Below, in pieces: positions 1 to 9,149 of a DNA stretch of 64,000 nt. Below the pieces are notes generated by a model. The model saw only the letters and a program-made list of their open reading frames with translations, searched no databases and was not told the origin of the DNA. The first letter of the stretch is position 1. The number at the start of each line of letters is the position of its first letter. The DNA lies in assembly GCF_023016805.1 (NCBI RefSeq), contig NZ_JALKCH010000003.1, positions 62,001 through 126,000 of the forward strand. Direction: 5' to 3'. Source of the DNA: Ancylobacter crimeensis (GTDB taxonomy: Bacteria; Pseudomonadota; Alphaproteobacteria; Rhizobiales; Xanthobacteraceae). The position numbers and the translations under genes were made by a program.

Positions 1-845
1 TCGCCGCGGGCGCACGGGCGGAGGAGGTGATCGAGCCGGTGAAAGGTTCGGTCTTCATGACGAAGGACGACTGGCGCCGCTCATGGAAGCCGTGGCTGCG
101 GGGCACCGTGCTCGGCTTTCCCATCGGCGCCATGCCGGCGGGCGGCGCGGAGATTCCGACCTTCCTCTCCTATGCGCTGGAAAAGCGGCTCTGCCCCCGC
201 AAGGACGAGTTCGGCAACGGCGCGATCGAAGGCGTCGCGGGGCCGGAGGCGGCCAATAATGCCGCCGCCGCCGGCGTGCTGGTGCCGCTGCTGACCCTCG
301 GCCTGCCGACCTCGGCGACGGCGGCGATCATGCTGGCGGGCTTCCAGCAATACGGCCTCAACCCCGGCCCGCTGCTCTTCGCCACCGCGCCGGAACTGGT
401 GTGGGGCCTCATCGCCAGCCTGTTCATCGCCAACGGCATGCTGCTGGTGCTGAACCTGCCGCTGGTCGGCCTGTGGGTGCGGCTGCTCGCCATTCCCCGG
501 CCGTGGCTCTATGGTGGCATCCTCGTCTTCGCAACGCTCGGCACGCTCGGCGCCAATCCTTCGCTGGTCGAGCTCGGCATGCTCATCGCCTTCGGCCTGC
601 TCGGCTATGTGCTGCGCCGCTACGATTACCCGATCGCGCCGGTGGTGGTCGGTCTCATCCTCGGCCCGCTCGCCGAGCAGCAGTTGCGCCGTGCGCTGGC
701 AATCAGCGTCGGCGATCCGATGGTGTTGTTCCAGAGCCCGATCGCGATGGTGCTGCTGTCCCTCGCCGCGCTCGCCCTCGTGGGGCCGCTGCTGTTCCAG
801 CTCATCACCGGCCATCGGGCCCCGGTAGGGGCGGACGAGGACTGA
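1..845 (+). CDS. tctA: Tripartite tricarboxylate transporter permease, TctA family (5' truncated)
   Basis: The reading frame is open from the first base of the window, so the N-terminal half of a roughly 500-residue protein is missing. The visible 270 or so residues carry the TctA C-terminal region: the conserved [19 protein letters not shown] stretch, [30 protein letters not shown], then six or so hydrophobic helices. TctA is the large membrane subunit of TTT systems that import citrate-like carboxylates using a TctC receptor and the small TctB subunit; those partners would lie to the left of the window. It ends at a strong hairpin terminator. Family is clear; the substrate cannot be read from sequence. 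Confidence 0.93.
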   Translation, partial: AAGARAEEVIEPVKGSVFMTKDDWRRSWKPWLRGTVLGFPIGAMPAGGAEIPTFLSYALEKRLCPRKDEFGNGAIEGVAGPEAANNAAAAGVLVPLLTLGLPTSATAAIMLAGFQQYGLNPGPLLFATAPELVWGLIASLFIANGMLLVLNLPLVGLWVRLLAIPRPWLYGGILVFATLGTLGANPSLVELGMLIAFGLLGYVLRRYDYPIAPVVVGLILGPLAEQQLRRALAISVGDPMVLFQSPIAMVLLSLAALALVGPLLFQLITGHRAPVGADED

Positions 846-876
846 ACCGCGTTCCGCCGTGCCGCAGACAGCGAAA

Positions 877-910
877 AGCCCCGGCGCGAAGGCTCGCGCC
901 GGGGCTTTTT
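877..910. terminator. Bidirectional intrinsic terminator
   Basis: A perfect 13-bp stem (877-889 with 894-906) with a 4-base loop is flanked by AAAA on the left and a T run on the right. It sits between the convergent tctA end and the DUF2059 gene, so it can end transcription from both sides. Confidence 0.88.
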
Positions 911-928
911 CGTGAAGGCGGCGGCGGC

Positions 929-1480
929 TCAGATGGTGTAGCCGCGCTTCTTCATTTCCTCGCGGACCTTGCCTTCCATCTCGCGGGCGAAGGTGGCGCC
1001 CCACGCCTGGATGCCCCGCATGCCCTGGTCAAGCAGCGCCTGGCGCTTCTCCACCAGCTTCTTGCCGGTCGGCGAGTTGTAGAAGGCCAGCATTTCCTTC
1101 AGCTCGGCATCGCTGAACTGGGTCGCATAGGCGCGGGCGAGAATGTCGTCGATCTCGGCGCGGCGGCTCTCATATTGCGGCACGAGGCTGTTGGCGACGT
1201 CGCGCAGCTCGCGGATGAGGTCGGGATTCGCCTGGACGAAGCTTGCCGCCGCCTGCTCGATGATGCCACGGATCAGCGAATCGAAGCTCTTGCCCTCGCC
1301 ATTGGCCGCCAGAAGCTGCTTGGCGAGCGCGACCTGCGCCGCGCTCGGCGCGGGCGCATCGGCCGGGGCGGTCTGCGCCGCGACCGGGGTCGCCACCACA
1401 CCCATTGCACCCGCAGCCATCAGCGCCGCCGCCAAACCTGCCGCAATGCGCGTCTTCCGCCACTGAAACGGAACCAGCAT
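929..1480 (-). CDS. DUF2059 periplasmic protein
   Basis: 183 residues with an N-terminal signal peptide (basic start, hydrophobic run about residues 12-32, AAQTA cleavage region). The rest is helical and matches DUF2059: the FSDAELKEMLAFYNSPTGKK motif and the EEMKKRGYTI end are typical. The family is common in alphaproteobacteria and has no established biochemical role. It is followed by rpiA on the same strand to the right (upstream), 23 bases apart, so both may share a transcript ending at the terminator at 877-910. Confidence 0.85.
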   Translation of the reverse strand: MLVPFQWRKTRIAAGLAAALMAAGAMGVVATPVAAQTAPADAPAPSAAQVALAKQLLAANGEGKSFDSLIRGIIEQAAASFVQANPDLIRELRDVANSLVPQYESRRAEIDDILARAYATQFSDAELKEMLAFYNSPTGKKLVEKRQALLDQGMRGIQAWGATFAREMEGKVREEMKKRGYTI

Positions 1481-1503
1481 GAATATCTCCTAGCCAGAAT
1501 GTG

Positions 1504-2205
1504 TCACGCGCGGTCCAGAACCGTCACGCCACTGGCGCCCGCGAGGATGGCACGGCTCGCAAGCCCGATGAAAAGACCATGTTCGACGACGCCGGCCACT
1601 TCGGCCAGTCGGGCCGCAAGCAAGCCGGGATCCGGAATGACGCCGAACGCAGCATCGAGGATCAGGTGTCCCTGATCCGTGACGAAAACATGACCGTCGG
1701 GCCCACGCCGCAACGTCAGCAGCCCATGGCAGCCCGCCGCCTTGCCCGCCTTCTCGATGCTGCGACGGATCGAAGTCACGCCGAAATCCACCACCTCGAT
1801 CGGCAGCGGGAACGTGCCGAGCGTGGCGACGTGCTTGCTCTCGTCGGCGATCACGACCATCTGCGCCGAAGCGGTGGCGACGATCTTCTCGCGCAGCAGC
1901 GCGCCGCCGCCGCCCTTCACCAGCGCGAGGCCGGGGCCGATCTCGTCGGCGCCGTCGACGGTGAGATCGAGCACCGGCTGCTCGTCGAGGGTGGCCAGCG
2001 GCACGCCGAGCGTCTCGGCCAGCGCGCGGGTCTGCTCGGAGGTCGGCACGCCGACGACCTCAAGCCCCTCCTTCACGCGCTCCGCGAGCAGCTCCACGAA
2101 ATGCTTGGCGGTGGAGCCGGTGCCGAGGCCCAGCTTCATGCCGGAGCGCACGAGATCGACGGCACGGGCAGCAGCCTGGCGCTTCAGTTGTTCGGCAGGT
2201 GACAT
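1504..2205 (-). CDS. rpiA: Ribose-5-phosphate isomerase A
   Basis: Interconverts ribose 5-phosphate and ribulose 5-phosphate in the pentose phosphate pathway. At 233 residues it has the usual length. Visible signatures are the phosphate-binding LGLGTGSTA (residues 25-33), DGADEIGP (84-91) with catalytic aspartates 84 and 87, and [11 protein letters not shown] (97-107) with the catalytic-base glutamate at 106. The C-terminal [10 protein letters not shown] block is also typical. The start lies close to an upstream promoter-sized gap of about 170 bases. Confidence 0.96.
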   Translation of the reverse strand: MSPAEQLKRQAAARAVDLVRSGMKLGLGTGSTAKHFVELLAERVKEGLEVVGVPTSEQTRALAETLGVPLATLDEQPVLDLTVDGADEIGPGLALVKGGGGALLREKIVATASAQMVVIADESKHVATLGTFPLPIEVVDFGVTSIRRSIEKAGKAAGCHGLLTLRRGPDGHVFVTDQGHLILDAAFGVIPDPGLLAARLAEVAGVVEHGLFIGLASRAILAGASGVTVLDRA

Positions 2206-2379
2206 TCTTTTCCCCGAGGGCGACCGCGCTCAGACATCAGGTTCGGCCGTCATAAGGCGCGACCGTTTTCGTGAAACCGGCTGTAGCGCCGAAGACGGGC
2301 GAGGACAAGCCGCACCGGGCCGCCAGACGCGGTCCGATGGCCGATTTCACGCGCCCGGCGACCCGCCCTGCCCCGGCCG

Positions 2380-2856
2380 TCATCTGGCCGGAGGCGTGCA
2401 CACCAACGAAGCCTCCGTGCCGCCGCCCTTCGGCATGTCGCGCACATAGCAGACGCTCATCTCGCCGGTGTCGCGATTGACCCGGAACACGCCGGTTTCG
2501 CCGGAATAATGGGTCGAGAAAATGTCGAAGCGGGCCGGCGTGGGCTGCGGGCCGGCGCTGGCATCGCGCGGAAGGCAGCGTGTGACGCCGACGAGGCTGT
2601 CATCCGGCCGCTCGAACTGGCAGGCCGAGACCTCGCCGGTTGCGGTGTTCACCGAATAGAGCCGGTTGGCCTGCACGGAGGGCGGAGGCGCGAAGACATA
2701 GGCCGAGGGCGCGCCGGCCGGCGGCGCCTCGTTCTGCGCATGCGCGCCGCCGGAGGCGAGAAGCGGCCCGGCCAGCATGGCGCCGCCGATCCGGGCGGTA
2801 CGGCGGGCGAACATCGCACACATCCCCATGGCGCATGGCGGCAGCATCGAGATCAT
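2380..2856 (-). CDS. Exported hypothetical protein with two related beta-strand repeats
   Basis: 158 residues if it starts at the ATG at 2856, which has a GGGAGG ribosome site 6 bases upstream; a longer open frame extends to 3024 but lacks such a site. The N-terminus carries a signal peptide ending near GGAHAQN. Two similar units follow, RLYSVNTATGEVSACQF and GVFRVNRDTGEMSVCYV, each with a single cysteine, suggesting a small blade-like or disulfide-linked fold. I do not recognise a named family; proteins of this look are widespread in Rhizobiales. It is monocistronic and divergent from gph. Confidence 0.6.
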   Translation of the reverse strand: MISMLPPCAMGMCAMFARRTARIGGAMLAGPLLASGGAHAQNEAPPAGAPSAYVFAPPPSVQANRLYSVNTATGEVSACQFERPDDSLVGVTRCLPRDASAGPQPTPARFDIFSTHYSGETGVFRVNRDTGEMSVCYVRDMPKGGGTEASLVCTPPAR

Positions 2857-3110
2857 CGCGGCCTCCCTGAAACGGCCCGGCTCCGGCGTCGGCACCCGGC
2901 TACGGTCATCGGCAACGGCCCATGTGTGCCGGATGGCCGCGGTACGCTGGACAGCAAAAGCGGCAGGATTGTAGGCATAGGTCAAGGACAACGCTCTGTC
3001 CCGCCATCTGCATTCCGGCGCCACACCGGCAACGCGATGCTTCGATGCGCCGTGCCCTCATCCATCCGCCGGCCTCCGCCTGCCGGTCCGAACCCGCGAG
3101 AGGAGACCCC

Positions 3111-3809
3111 ATGCCGAACGCCGCCCCCGCCGTGATCGCCTTCGACCTCGACGGCACGCTCGTCGATTCGGCACCCGACCTGCTGGACACGCTCGACCTG
3201 GTGCTGGAGGAGGCCGGCGCCCCACGCCTGCCGCGCGAGGAAACCCGCAAGATGATCGGCGCCGGCGCCCGTGCGCTCGTGCTGCGCGGCCTCACCGCCG
3301 CCGGACTCGACCTCGACCAGGCGGCACAGGACGCGCTCTACGACCGCTTCCTCGTCCATTACGCCGACCACATCGCCGACAAGACCCGCCCTTTCCCCGG
3401 CCTGGTCGAGGCGCTCGACGTGCTGACCGCGCGCGGCCACGTCCTCGCGGTGTGCACCAACAAGCTGGAATATCTCTCGGTCCTTCTGCTGGAGCGGCTC
3501 GGGCTTGCGGAGCGCTTCGCGGTCATCGCGGGCGCCGACACCTATGGCGCGCACAAGCCGGATGCGAAGCACCTCATCGAGACCATCCGCCATGCCGGCG
3601 GTGAGGCGAGCCGTGCCGTCATGGTCGGCGACAGCCTCACCGACGTTCTCACTGCGCGCAATGCGAAGGTGCCGGTGGTGGTCGTCCCGTTCGGCTACAC
3701 CGACATCCCGCCGGAGGAACTGGGCGGCGACGTGCTGATCGGCCATTATGACCTGCTGCCCGAGACGGTGGAGCGTCTGCTTGCGGATAACCTCGCTGCA
3801 CGCGCTTGA
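3111..3809 (+). CDS. gph: Phosphoglycolate phosphatase (HAD superfamily)
   Basis: 232 residues starting at an ATG preceded by a GAGAGGAG site. HAD motif I FDLDGTLVD (residues 11-19, nucleophile Asp12) is present, with motif II in the VCTNK region and motif IV as GDSLTD. The cap is of the C1 alpha-helical type expected for Gph. It removes 2-phosphoglycolate arising from DNA repair or from oxygenase activity of Rubisco. HAD enzymes are promiscuous, so the substrate assignment is by family resemblance. The stop is 45 bases before tRNA-Val. Confidence 0.82.
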   Translation: MPNAAPAVIAFDLDGTLVDSAPDLLDTLDLVLEEAGAPRLPREETRKMIGAGARALVLRGLTAAGLDLDQAAQDALYDRFLVHYADHIADKTRPFPGLVEALDVLTARGHVLAVCTNKLEYLSVLLLERLGLAERFAVIAGADTYGAHKPDAKHLIETIRHAGGEASRAVMVGDSLTDVLTARNAKVPVVVVPFGYTDIPPEELGGDVLIGHYDLLPETVERLLADNLAARA

Positions 3810-3854
3810 CACCACGGACCCGGACACACTAAATCCGCGCCACTCGATGGCGGC

Positions 3855-3929
3855 GGGCGATTAGCTCAGCGGGAGAGCACTCCCTTCACACGGGAGGGGT
3901 CGCAGGTTCAATCCCTGCATCGCCCACCA
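3855..3929 (+). tRNA. tRNA-Val(CAC)
   Basis: A full cloverleaf can be drawn. The acceptor stem GGGCGAT pairs with ATCGCCC, the D arm is AGCTCAGCGGGAGAGC, the anticodon stem CTCCC/GGGAG holds loop TTCACAC giving anticodon CAC, and the T arm is GCAGGTTCAATCCCTGC. Discriminator A is followed by an encoded CCA (3927-3929). It reads GUG valine codons. No integrase or duplicated 3' end is seen nearby, so it is not an obvious integration site. Confidence 0.97.
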
Positions 3930-4038
3930 TCGGTCCTTCCCCGACAGTCCGGTCCGGCATCTTTTCTCGACAGCCCCGTTCGGAACGTGCGACGCAGCCT
4001 GCTGCGCCGGCATGGTCGCGCGCCGAACAGGAGTCCCG

Positions 4039-4647
4039 ATGTCGCTGCCCCGCCTCTATCTCGCCGGTCCCGAGGTGTTCCGCCCCGACGCCGTTGCCGA
4101 AGGCGCTCGGCTGAAGGCGCTGTGCGCGGAGCATGGCCTCGTCGGCGTCTATCCGCTCGATCCCGCGCGGCCCGGCGTCGCGGTGGAAGGGGCGGATGAG
4201 ATCCGGGCGAACTGCATCGCGCTCATCCACCAATGCGAGGCCGTGGTCGCGAACATCTCGCCCTTCCGCGGCCCGCATATGGATCCCGGCACGGCGTGGG
4301 AACTCGGCTACGCCACCGCACGCGGGCTGCCGGTCTTCCTCTGGTCGGGCGACCGGCGCGCGATGGTGGAGCGGATCGTGCCCGGTCCGGCCGCCGGCCG
4401 CGACGCGCAGGACCATCTGATCGAGGATTTCGGCCACCCGGAAAACCTGATGATCGTGCCGCCCGGCGCCCGGGTGTTCACCTCCCCCGAAGACGCCATC
4501 GCCGCCGCCGGACACCATCTGCACCGCGAGGTCGCCCCGCTACGGGTACGACGGGAGGCGCGCCGCGGCGTGCTGGTGGCCTTCGTCGTCGCGATGGCCG
4601 TTGCACTCGCACTTGGCGCGATCGTGAACCGGGTGGTGGGATGGTAG
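4039..4647 (+). CDS. Nucleoside 2-deoxyribosyltransferase-like protein with a C-terminal membrane anchor
   Basis: 202 residues; the ATG has an AGGAG site 5 bases upstream. The N-terminal 150 residues match the nucleoside 2-deoxyribosyltransferase family: YLAGPEVF near the start, DEIRANCIALI, CEAVVANISPFRGPHMDPG, and GTAWELGYA holding the catalytic glutamate of the family. Such enzymes exchange or hydrolyse bases on deoxynucleosides in salvage. Unlike typical soluble 150-160 residue members, this one continues with a basic linker (RVRREARRG) and one hydrophobic helix (about residues 174-196), which should tether it to the inner membrane facing the cytoplasm. Confidence 0.8.
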   Translation: MSLPRLYLAGPEVFRPDAVAEGARLKALCAEHGLVGVYPLDPARPGVAVEGADEIRANCIALIHQCEAVVANISPFRGPHMDPGTAWELGYATARGLPVFLWSGDRRAMVERIVPGPAAGRDAQDHLIEDFGHPENLMIVPPGARVFTSPEDAIAAAGHHLHREVAPLRVRREARRGVLVAFVVAMAVALALGAIVNRVVGW

Positions 4648-4776
4648 CGGCGGGATCGTCCGCGTGACCTTATTCTCACCACGCCGCCATGATCTGGGCG
4701 GCCCCCGCGCTGCTGCTCGCGGCATCGCCGTGCCCCTTCAGGGGATTTCCCTTCCGTCGATCCGAGGATACGCCTG

Positions 4777-5187
4777 ATGCGTCGTCTGATGCTGTCTGCC
4801 TGCCTGTTGCTGCCGCTCGCTGCTCCGTCGCTGGCCGCCGGCCATGCCAAGGTCGCCGGCAACGACAAGCTGCAGCGCAGCCTGCAGAAGCTCGATCCGT
4901 CCGAACTCGTCACCCAGGTCTGCGACCTCGGCGCCATGCAGGCCTTCGCCAAGGATGCGAGCTGGCGCACCACCGACCGCGTACTGATCGACGCCATCTC
5001 CACTCCGCGAATCACCGGCAACAAGGCGGCCGGCGACGGCGGCGCGCTGCGGCGCGGGAATGATTGGTACCGGTTCAGCTTCTCCTGCACGCTCAGCGCC
5101 GATCACATGAAAGTGACCGATTTCCGCTACAAGGTGGGTGCGGCCATTCCGAAGTCGAAATGGGCGGATATCGGACTGTGGAACTGA
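4777..5187 (+). CDS. DUF930 exported protein
   Basis: 136 residues with a clear signal peptide (MRRLMLSACLLLPLAAPSLA). The mature part carries the DUF930 signature LVTQVCDLGAMQAF, a second cysteine in the FSFSCTLSADHMKV block and the closing KWADIGLWN. DUF930 is found mostly in Rhizobiales and has no known activity; the two cysteines may form a disulfide in the periplasm. It stands alone between the deoxyribosyltransferase-like gene and an L,D-transpeptidase. Confidence 0.8.
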   Translation: MRRLMLSACLLLPLAAPSLAAGHAKVAGNDKLQRSLQKLDPSELVTQVCDLGAMQAFAKDASWRTTDRVLIDAISTPRITGNKAAGDGGALRRGNDWYRFSFSCTLSADHMKVTDFRYKVGAAIPKSKWADIGLWN

Positions 5188-5366
5188 TCCGCTCCCCCGC
5201 ACCCTTTGCGTAAGGCTCGCGCGGCAAAGGGGGATTTACCCTGCTTCATCTTCGTCATCGACGCCCGCGCCGGAAACGGGCAGACAGGTAGCGTCGGCTC
5301 CGTTGGGGAATGGACCGGCGCCCGGCCGCCTGTTGCACGGCCGCCGATGAGAGATGGGGCTGGACC

Positions 5367-5960
5367 ATGCGATGGACTGATGTCGCCTTCCGCGCCGCCG
5401 TGCTGGCGGGGCTCGCTCTGGGGAGCGCCGCGCCGGCCTCCGCCTTCGATTCGATCTTCCCGTTCTTCGGACGTCCCTCGGATTTCGGCAACGGACCGAA
5501 GGCCGGCTCCGCCGCCTCGCCCATCCGCCGGCAGACGGTCGCCTTCCAGGGCAGCTACGCCCCCGGCTCGATCGTGATCCGCACCGGCGAGCGCCGGCTC
5601 TATCTGGTGCAGCCGGACGGCACCGCTCTGAAATACGGAATCGGGGTGGGACGCGACGGCTTTCGCTGGTCGGGCGTGAAGACCATCACCCGCAAGGCCG
5701 AATGGCCCGGCTGGACCCCGCCCCCGCCCATGTTGAAGCGACGCCCCAACCTGCCGCGCTACATGCCCGGCGGCATCGAAAACCCGCTCGGCGCGCGGGC
5801 GATGTATCTCGGCTCGTCCTATTACCGCATCCACGGCTCGAACGAGCCGGAGACGATCGGGCAGGCCGTGTCGTCGGGCTGCTTCCGCATGACCAATGAC
5901 GACGTGGCGGATCTTTACGAACGCGTTCGCGTCGGCACCCGGGTCTATGTGCTGAACTGA
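5367..5960 (+). CDS. L,D-transpeptidase (YkuD family)
   Basis: 197 residues with a signal peptide (about residues 1-27, ending ASAF). The YkuD catalytic domain spans about 70-197: YRIHGSNEPETIGQAVSSGC with the nucleophile Cys172, followed by FRMTND. It forms meso-DAP to meso-DAP crosslinks in peptidoglycan or links proteins to the wall, acting in the periplasm. The frame extends upstream to 5310, but only the ATG at 5367 gives a signal peptide at the N-terminus. A second enzyme of the same chemistry lies at 24883. Confidence 0.92.
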   Translation: MRWTDVAFRAAVLAGLALGSAAPASAFDSIFPFFGRPSDFGNGPKAGSAASPIRRQTVAFQGSYAPGSIVIRTGERRLYLVQPDGTALKYGIGVGRDGFRWSGVKTITRKAEWPGWTPPPPMLKRRPNLPRYMPGGIENPLGARAMYLGSSYYRIHGSNEPETIGQAVSSGCFRMTNDDVADLYERVRVGTRVYVLN

Positions 5961-6014
5961 GGGCCGGCGGTGCCGGCTCCTCACGTCAAGGTGATGGCGC
6001 CGGCACGCCTCGCC

Positions 6015-6422
6015 TCAGTGATGGCGGGCGGCGCCTGCGGGCTCGCGCGAGAGGTTCTTCGAGGCCAGCTCCTGCAGATAGCGCTTCCAGCGTTCTTCCT
6101 GCTCGGCGCCCAGCGTCCGGAACGTCTCCCAGGTGAAGATGCCGGTGGAGTGGGTGTCGTCGAAGATCAGCCGCACCGCGTAGTGCCCGACCGGGATCAC
6201 CTCCTGGATGCGCACCTCGCGCTTGCCGGAAACGAGCTGCCGGTCGGCCGGAGAATGGCCCTGCACCTCGGCGGACGGGCTTTCCACGCGCAGATATTCC
6301 GCCGGCAGCGCGTAGCTGCCGCCATTGTCGAAGACCACGGTCAGCGTGCGCCGGTCCTTGTGCAGGCGGATTTCGGTCGGCCAGGGCGCGTCGGGGTGGG
6401 CGGTCGTGTCGGCGGGGCTCAC
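6015..6422 (-). CDS. DUF971 (gamma-butyrobetaine hydroxylase-like N-terminal) protein
   Basis: About 135 residues if started at the GTG at 6422, which has an AGGAG site 9 bases upstream; the open frame continues to 6494 with other possible starts. The DUF971 core is visible: PTEIRLHKDRRTLTVVFDNG, YALPAEYLRVESPSAEVQGH and VGHYAVRLIFDDTHSTGIF. DUF971 forms the N-terminal domain of gamma-butyrobetaine hydroxylase and occurs alone next to Fe-S or molybdopterin genes. Here it is divergent from moaA. A role in metal or Fe-S handling is inference from the neighbour only. Confidence 0.85.
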   Translation of the reverse strand: MSPADTTAHPDAPWPTEIRLHKDRRTLTVVFDNGGSYALPAEYLRVESPSAEVQGHSPADRQLVSGKREVRIQEVIPVGHYAVRLIFDDTHSTGIFTWETFRTLGAEQEERWKRYLQELASKNLSREPAGAARHH

Positions 6423-6619
6423 GGCGTCTTCTCCTGCGGCGGAACGCTCCCCACATAATGGCATGCGCAGGCCCCGCCAACCCATGCCGGCCACGCGCCC
6501 GATGTTCGGCTTCCGCTATCGGTCGATAGGCGCAGGCGCCTTGGCAGGCTGGGGCAGGACCACTAGAACACTGGATCAAGCGCGTTTTCCCTGATGCAGG
6601 CGCGCGACATGGACGCAGG

Positions 6620-7669
6620 ATGATGTTGAGCCCGGATCTTTCCTTCGATGCCGCCCAGTTCGGAGCGCCCCGCCGCCCGCTGGTCGACAGCTTTGCCCGG
6701 GCGGTGACCTATCTGCGCGTCTCGGTCACGGACCGCTGCGATTTCCGCTGCGTGTACTGCATGGCCGAGCACATGACCTTCCTGCCCAAGCCCGAGCTGC
6801 TGACGCTCGAGGAACTGGACCGGCTCTGCTCCGCCTTTGTCGCCCGCGGGGTGAAGAAGCTGCGCCTCACCGGCGGCGAGCCGCTGGTGCGCCGCGACGT
6901 GATGACCCTGTTTCGCTCCCTCGGCCGGCATCTGGAAACCGGCGCGCTGGAGGAGCTGACCCTCACCACCAACGGCTCCCAGCTCGCGCGCTTCGCCGCC
7001 GATCTCAAGGCCTGCGGCGTCGAGCGCATCAACGTTTCGCTCGACACGCTGGACCCCGACCGGTTCCGCGCCCTCACCCGCTGGGGCGACCTCAACAAGG
7101 TGCTCGCCGGCATCGACGCGGCGCAGGCCGCCGGCCTCAAGGTGAAGCTGAATGCGGTGGCGCTGCGCGGCGAGAACGAGGACGAACTGCCCGCCCTGAT
7201 CGAATGGGCGCATGGCCGCGGCATGGATGTCTCGCTCATCGAGGTCATGCCGCTCGGCGAAACCGGCGCCGACCGCATGGACCAGTATCTGCCGCTCTCC
7301 GCGGTCCGCGCCAGCCTCGCCCGGCACTGGACGCTGGAGGACATCGCCTACCGCACCGGCGGCCCGGCGCGTTATGTCCGCATCGCCGAGACCGGCGGCC
7401 GGCTCGGCTTCATCACCCCGCTGACCCATAATTTCTGCGAGGGCTGCAACCGGGTCCGCGTCACCTGCACCGGCACGCTCTATATGTGCCTCGGCCAGGA
7501 GGATGCGGCGGATCTGCGCGCCCCGCTCCGCGCCTCGGAGAGCGACGAGGCGCTCCACGCCGCGCTCGACGACGCCATCCTGCGCAAGCCCAAGGGCCAT
7601 GACTTCGTGATCGAGCGGCGCGGCAGCGCACCGGCGGTGCGTCGGCACATGAGCGTGACCGGCGGCTGA
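6620..7669 (+). CDS. moaA: GTP 3',8-cyclase MoaA (radical SAM)
   Basis: 349 residues. First step of molybdenum cofactor synthesis: radical-SAM conversion of GTP to 3',8-cyclo-7,8-dihydro-GTP. The N-terminal cluster motif CDFRCVYC places the three cysteines at 40, 44 and 47. The C-terminal GTP-binding [4Fe-4S] cluster is formed by [11 protein letters not shown]. The protein ends in the double glycine (SVTGG) required for MoaC-coupled activity. Two adjacent ATGs (6620 and 6623) follow an AGG-containing site; the second has better spacing. No other moa gene is in the window. Confidence 0.97.
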   Translation: MMLSPDLSFDAAQFGAPRRPLVDSFARAVTYLRVSVTDRCDFRCVYCMAEHMTFLPKPELLTLEELDRLCSAFVARGVKKLRLTGGEPLVRRDVMTLFRSLGRHLETGALEELTLTTNGSQLARFAADLKACGVERINVSLDTLDPDRFRALTRWGDLNKVLAGIDAAQAAGLKVKLNAVALRGENEDELPALIEWAHGRGMDVSLIEVMPLGETGADRMDQYLPLSAVRASLARHWTLEDIAYRTGGPARYVRIAETGGRLGFITPLTHNFCEGCNRVRVTCTGTLYMCLGQEDAADLRAPLRASESDEALHAALDDAILRKPKGHDFVIERRGSAPAVRRHMSVTGG

Positions 7670-7753
7670 TTCCGCCGCCTGCTTCGTTCGCACACGCATG
7701 GCTGCCGTGCGCAAGCTCTCGTTGTTGCGGCGCACAATCGGATGCAGATTGCT

Positions 7754-7779
7754 CCGTGAATCTCTGAAATCCTTCACGG
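7754..7779. promoter_or_regulatory. Inverted repeat upstream of the MFS gene
   Basis: CCGTGAA (7754-7760) and TTCACGG (7773-7779) form a perfect 7-bp inverted repeat with a 12-base spacer, ending 10 bases before the ATG at 7790. Its symmetry and position suit a repressor operator. A hairpin ending moaA transcription is possible, but there is no T run. Confidence 0.35.
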
Positions 7780-7789
7780 ACCCCGCTCC

Positions 7790-8989
7790 ATGCAGCTTCC
7801 GCTCCTCGCGCTCGCCATGGCGTCTTTCGGCATTGGCACCAGCGAATTCGTCATCATGGGCCTGCTGCCGGAGGTCGCCGCCGACCTCAATGTGACGATT
7901 CCCGCCGCCGGCCTTCTCGTCACCGGCTATGCGCTCGGCGTGGTGATCGGCGCGCCCATCGTCGCGGTCATTACCAATTCCCTGCCGCGCAAGGCGACGC
8001 TCATCGGCCTCGCCGCCACCTTCGTGCTCGGCAACCTGCTCTGCGCCATCGCGCCGGACTACTGGACGCTGATGGCGGCGCGCGTCGTCACGGCCTTCTG
8101 CCACGGCGCCTTCTTCGGCATCGGCGCGGTGGTGGCGGCAAGCCTCGTGCCGCCCACGCAGCGGGCCAGCGCCATCGCGCTGATGTTCGCCGGCCTCACC
8201 CTCGCCAATGTGCTGGGCGTGCCGCTCGGTACCGCGCTCGGTCAGGTGGCGAGCTGGCGCGCGACCTTCTGGACGGTCGTCGTCATCGGATTGGCGGCGG
8301 TCGGCGGCATCGCGGCGTGGCTGCCCTCGGATATTCCGCACAAGGCCGGCAACATCCTCGGCGAGTTCGCGGTGCTCCGGCGCCCGCAGGTGCTGCTCGC
8401 CATGGCGATGAGCGTGCTGTGCTCGGCGAGCCTGTTCACCGTCTTCACCTATATCGCGCCGCTGATGCGCGAGGTCACCGGCCTCACGCCGAACGCGGTC
8501 ACCGTGGTGCTGCTGCTGTTCGGCGTCGGCATCACCATCGGCAACATCATCGGCGGCCGGCTGGCCGACTGGAAGCTGATGCCCTCGCTGATCGGAACCT
8601 GCGCCGGCATCGCGCTGATCCTCGTGGTGCTGGCCTTCACCAGCGCCGCGGAGGTGCCGGCCATCGCCACCGTCTTCGTCTGGGGCATGCTGGTCTTCGC
8701 CGTTGTGGCGCCGATCCAGACCCGGGTGGTGGACAGCGCGATCGGCGCGCCCAACCTCGCCTCCACGCTCAACCAGGGCGCCTTCAACCTCGGCAATGCG
8801 GGAGGCGCGTGGATCGGCGGTGCAGCGCTGACGCTCGGCCTCACCTATGACCAGCTTCCCTGGGTCGGCGCCGCGCTTGCCGTGGGCGCCTTCGTGGTGG
8901 GCCTCGTCTCGCAGGCGCTGGAGCGGCGCAGCGGCGGGCTCGCCACCGGGGAGGAGTTCTGCGCCGCCACCGCCGGCGAGGGCTGCTGA
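7790..8989 (+). CDS. MFS efflux transporter, AraJ/YdhP-like (DHA1 group)
   Basis: 399 residues with twelve predicted membrane helices. The opening SFGIGTSEFVIMGLLPEVA is diagnostic of the AraJ/YdhP branch, as are the CHGAFFGIGA and NVLGVPLGT stretches; members are proton-coupled exporters of sugars, arabinosides or drugs. There is no signal peptide or extra domain. It follows moaA by 120 bases, with an inverted repeat just before the start. The transported compound is not readable. Confidence 0.85.
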   Translation: MQLPLLALAMASFGIGTSEFVIMGLLPEVAADLNVTIPAAGLLVTGYALGVVIGAPIVAVITNSLPRKATLIGLAATFVLGNLLCAIAPDYWTLMAARVVTAFCHGAFFGIGAVVAASLVPPTQRASAIALMFAGLTLANVLGVPLGTALGQVASWRATFWTVVVIGLAAVGGIAAWLPSDIPHKAGNILGEFAVLRRPQVLLAMAMSVLCSASLFTVFTYIAPLMREVTGLTPNAVTVVLLLFGVGITIGNIIGGRLADWKLMPSLIGTCAGIALILVVLAFTSAAEVPAIATVFVWGMLVFAVVAPIQTRVVDSAIGAPNLASTLNQGAFNLGNAGGAWIGGAALTLGLTYDQLPWVGAALAVGAFVVGLVSQALERRSGGLATGEEFCAATAGEGC

Positions 8990-9149
8990 CGCCGCATGGG
9001 GGCGCCATCCGTGGGGTGGCTTCCCGGCCGGATCGCGCGGCGTTTCGGCCCATTTCTTTGCGTGAGGCCGTATCCAGCGCGCCCGGACATGCTCTAGAAG
9101 ACGCGGATTCCGCGTCCTCCGACGCTTCGCCGCGCTTCGGCCTCCGCAC

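Noticed and set aside
3855-3929. tRNA-Val as an integration site for a mobile element
   Set aside because: No integrase nearby and no repeat of the tRNA 3' end found; neighbouring genes are ordinary.
5961-6014. Terminator between the L,D-transpeptidase and DUF971 genes
   Set aside because: Only a short GCCGGC-type repeat with no T run; too weak to call.
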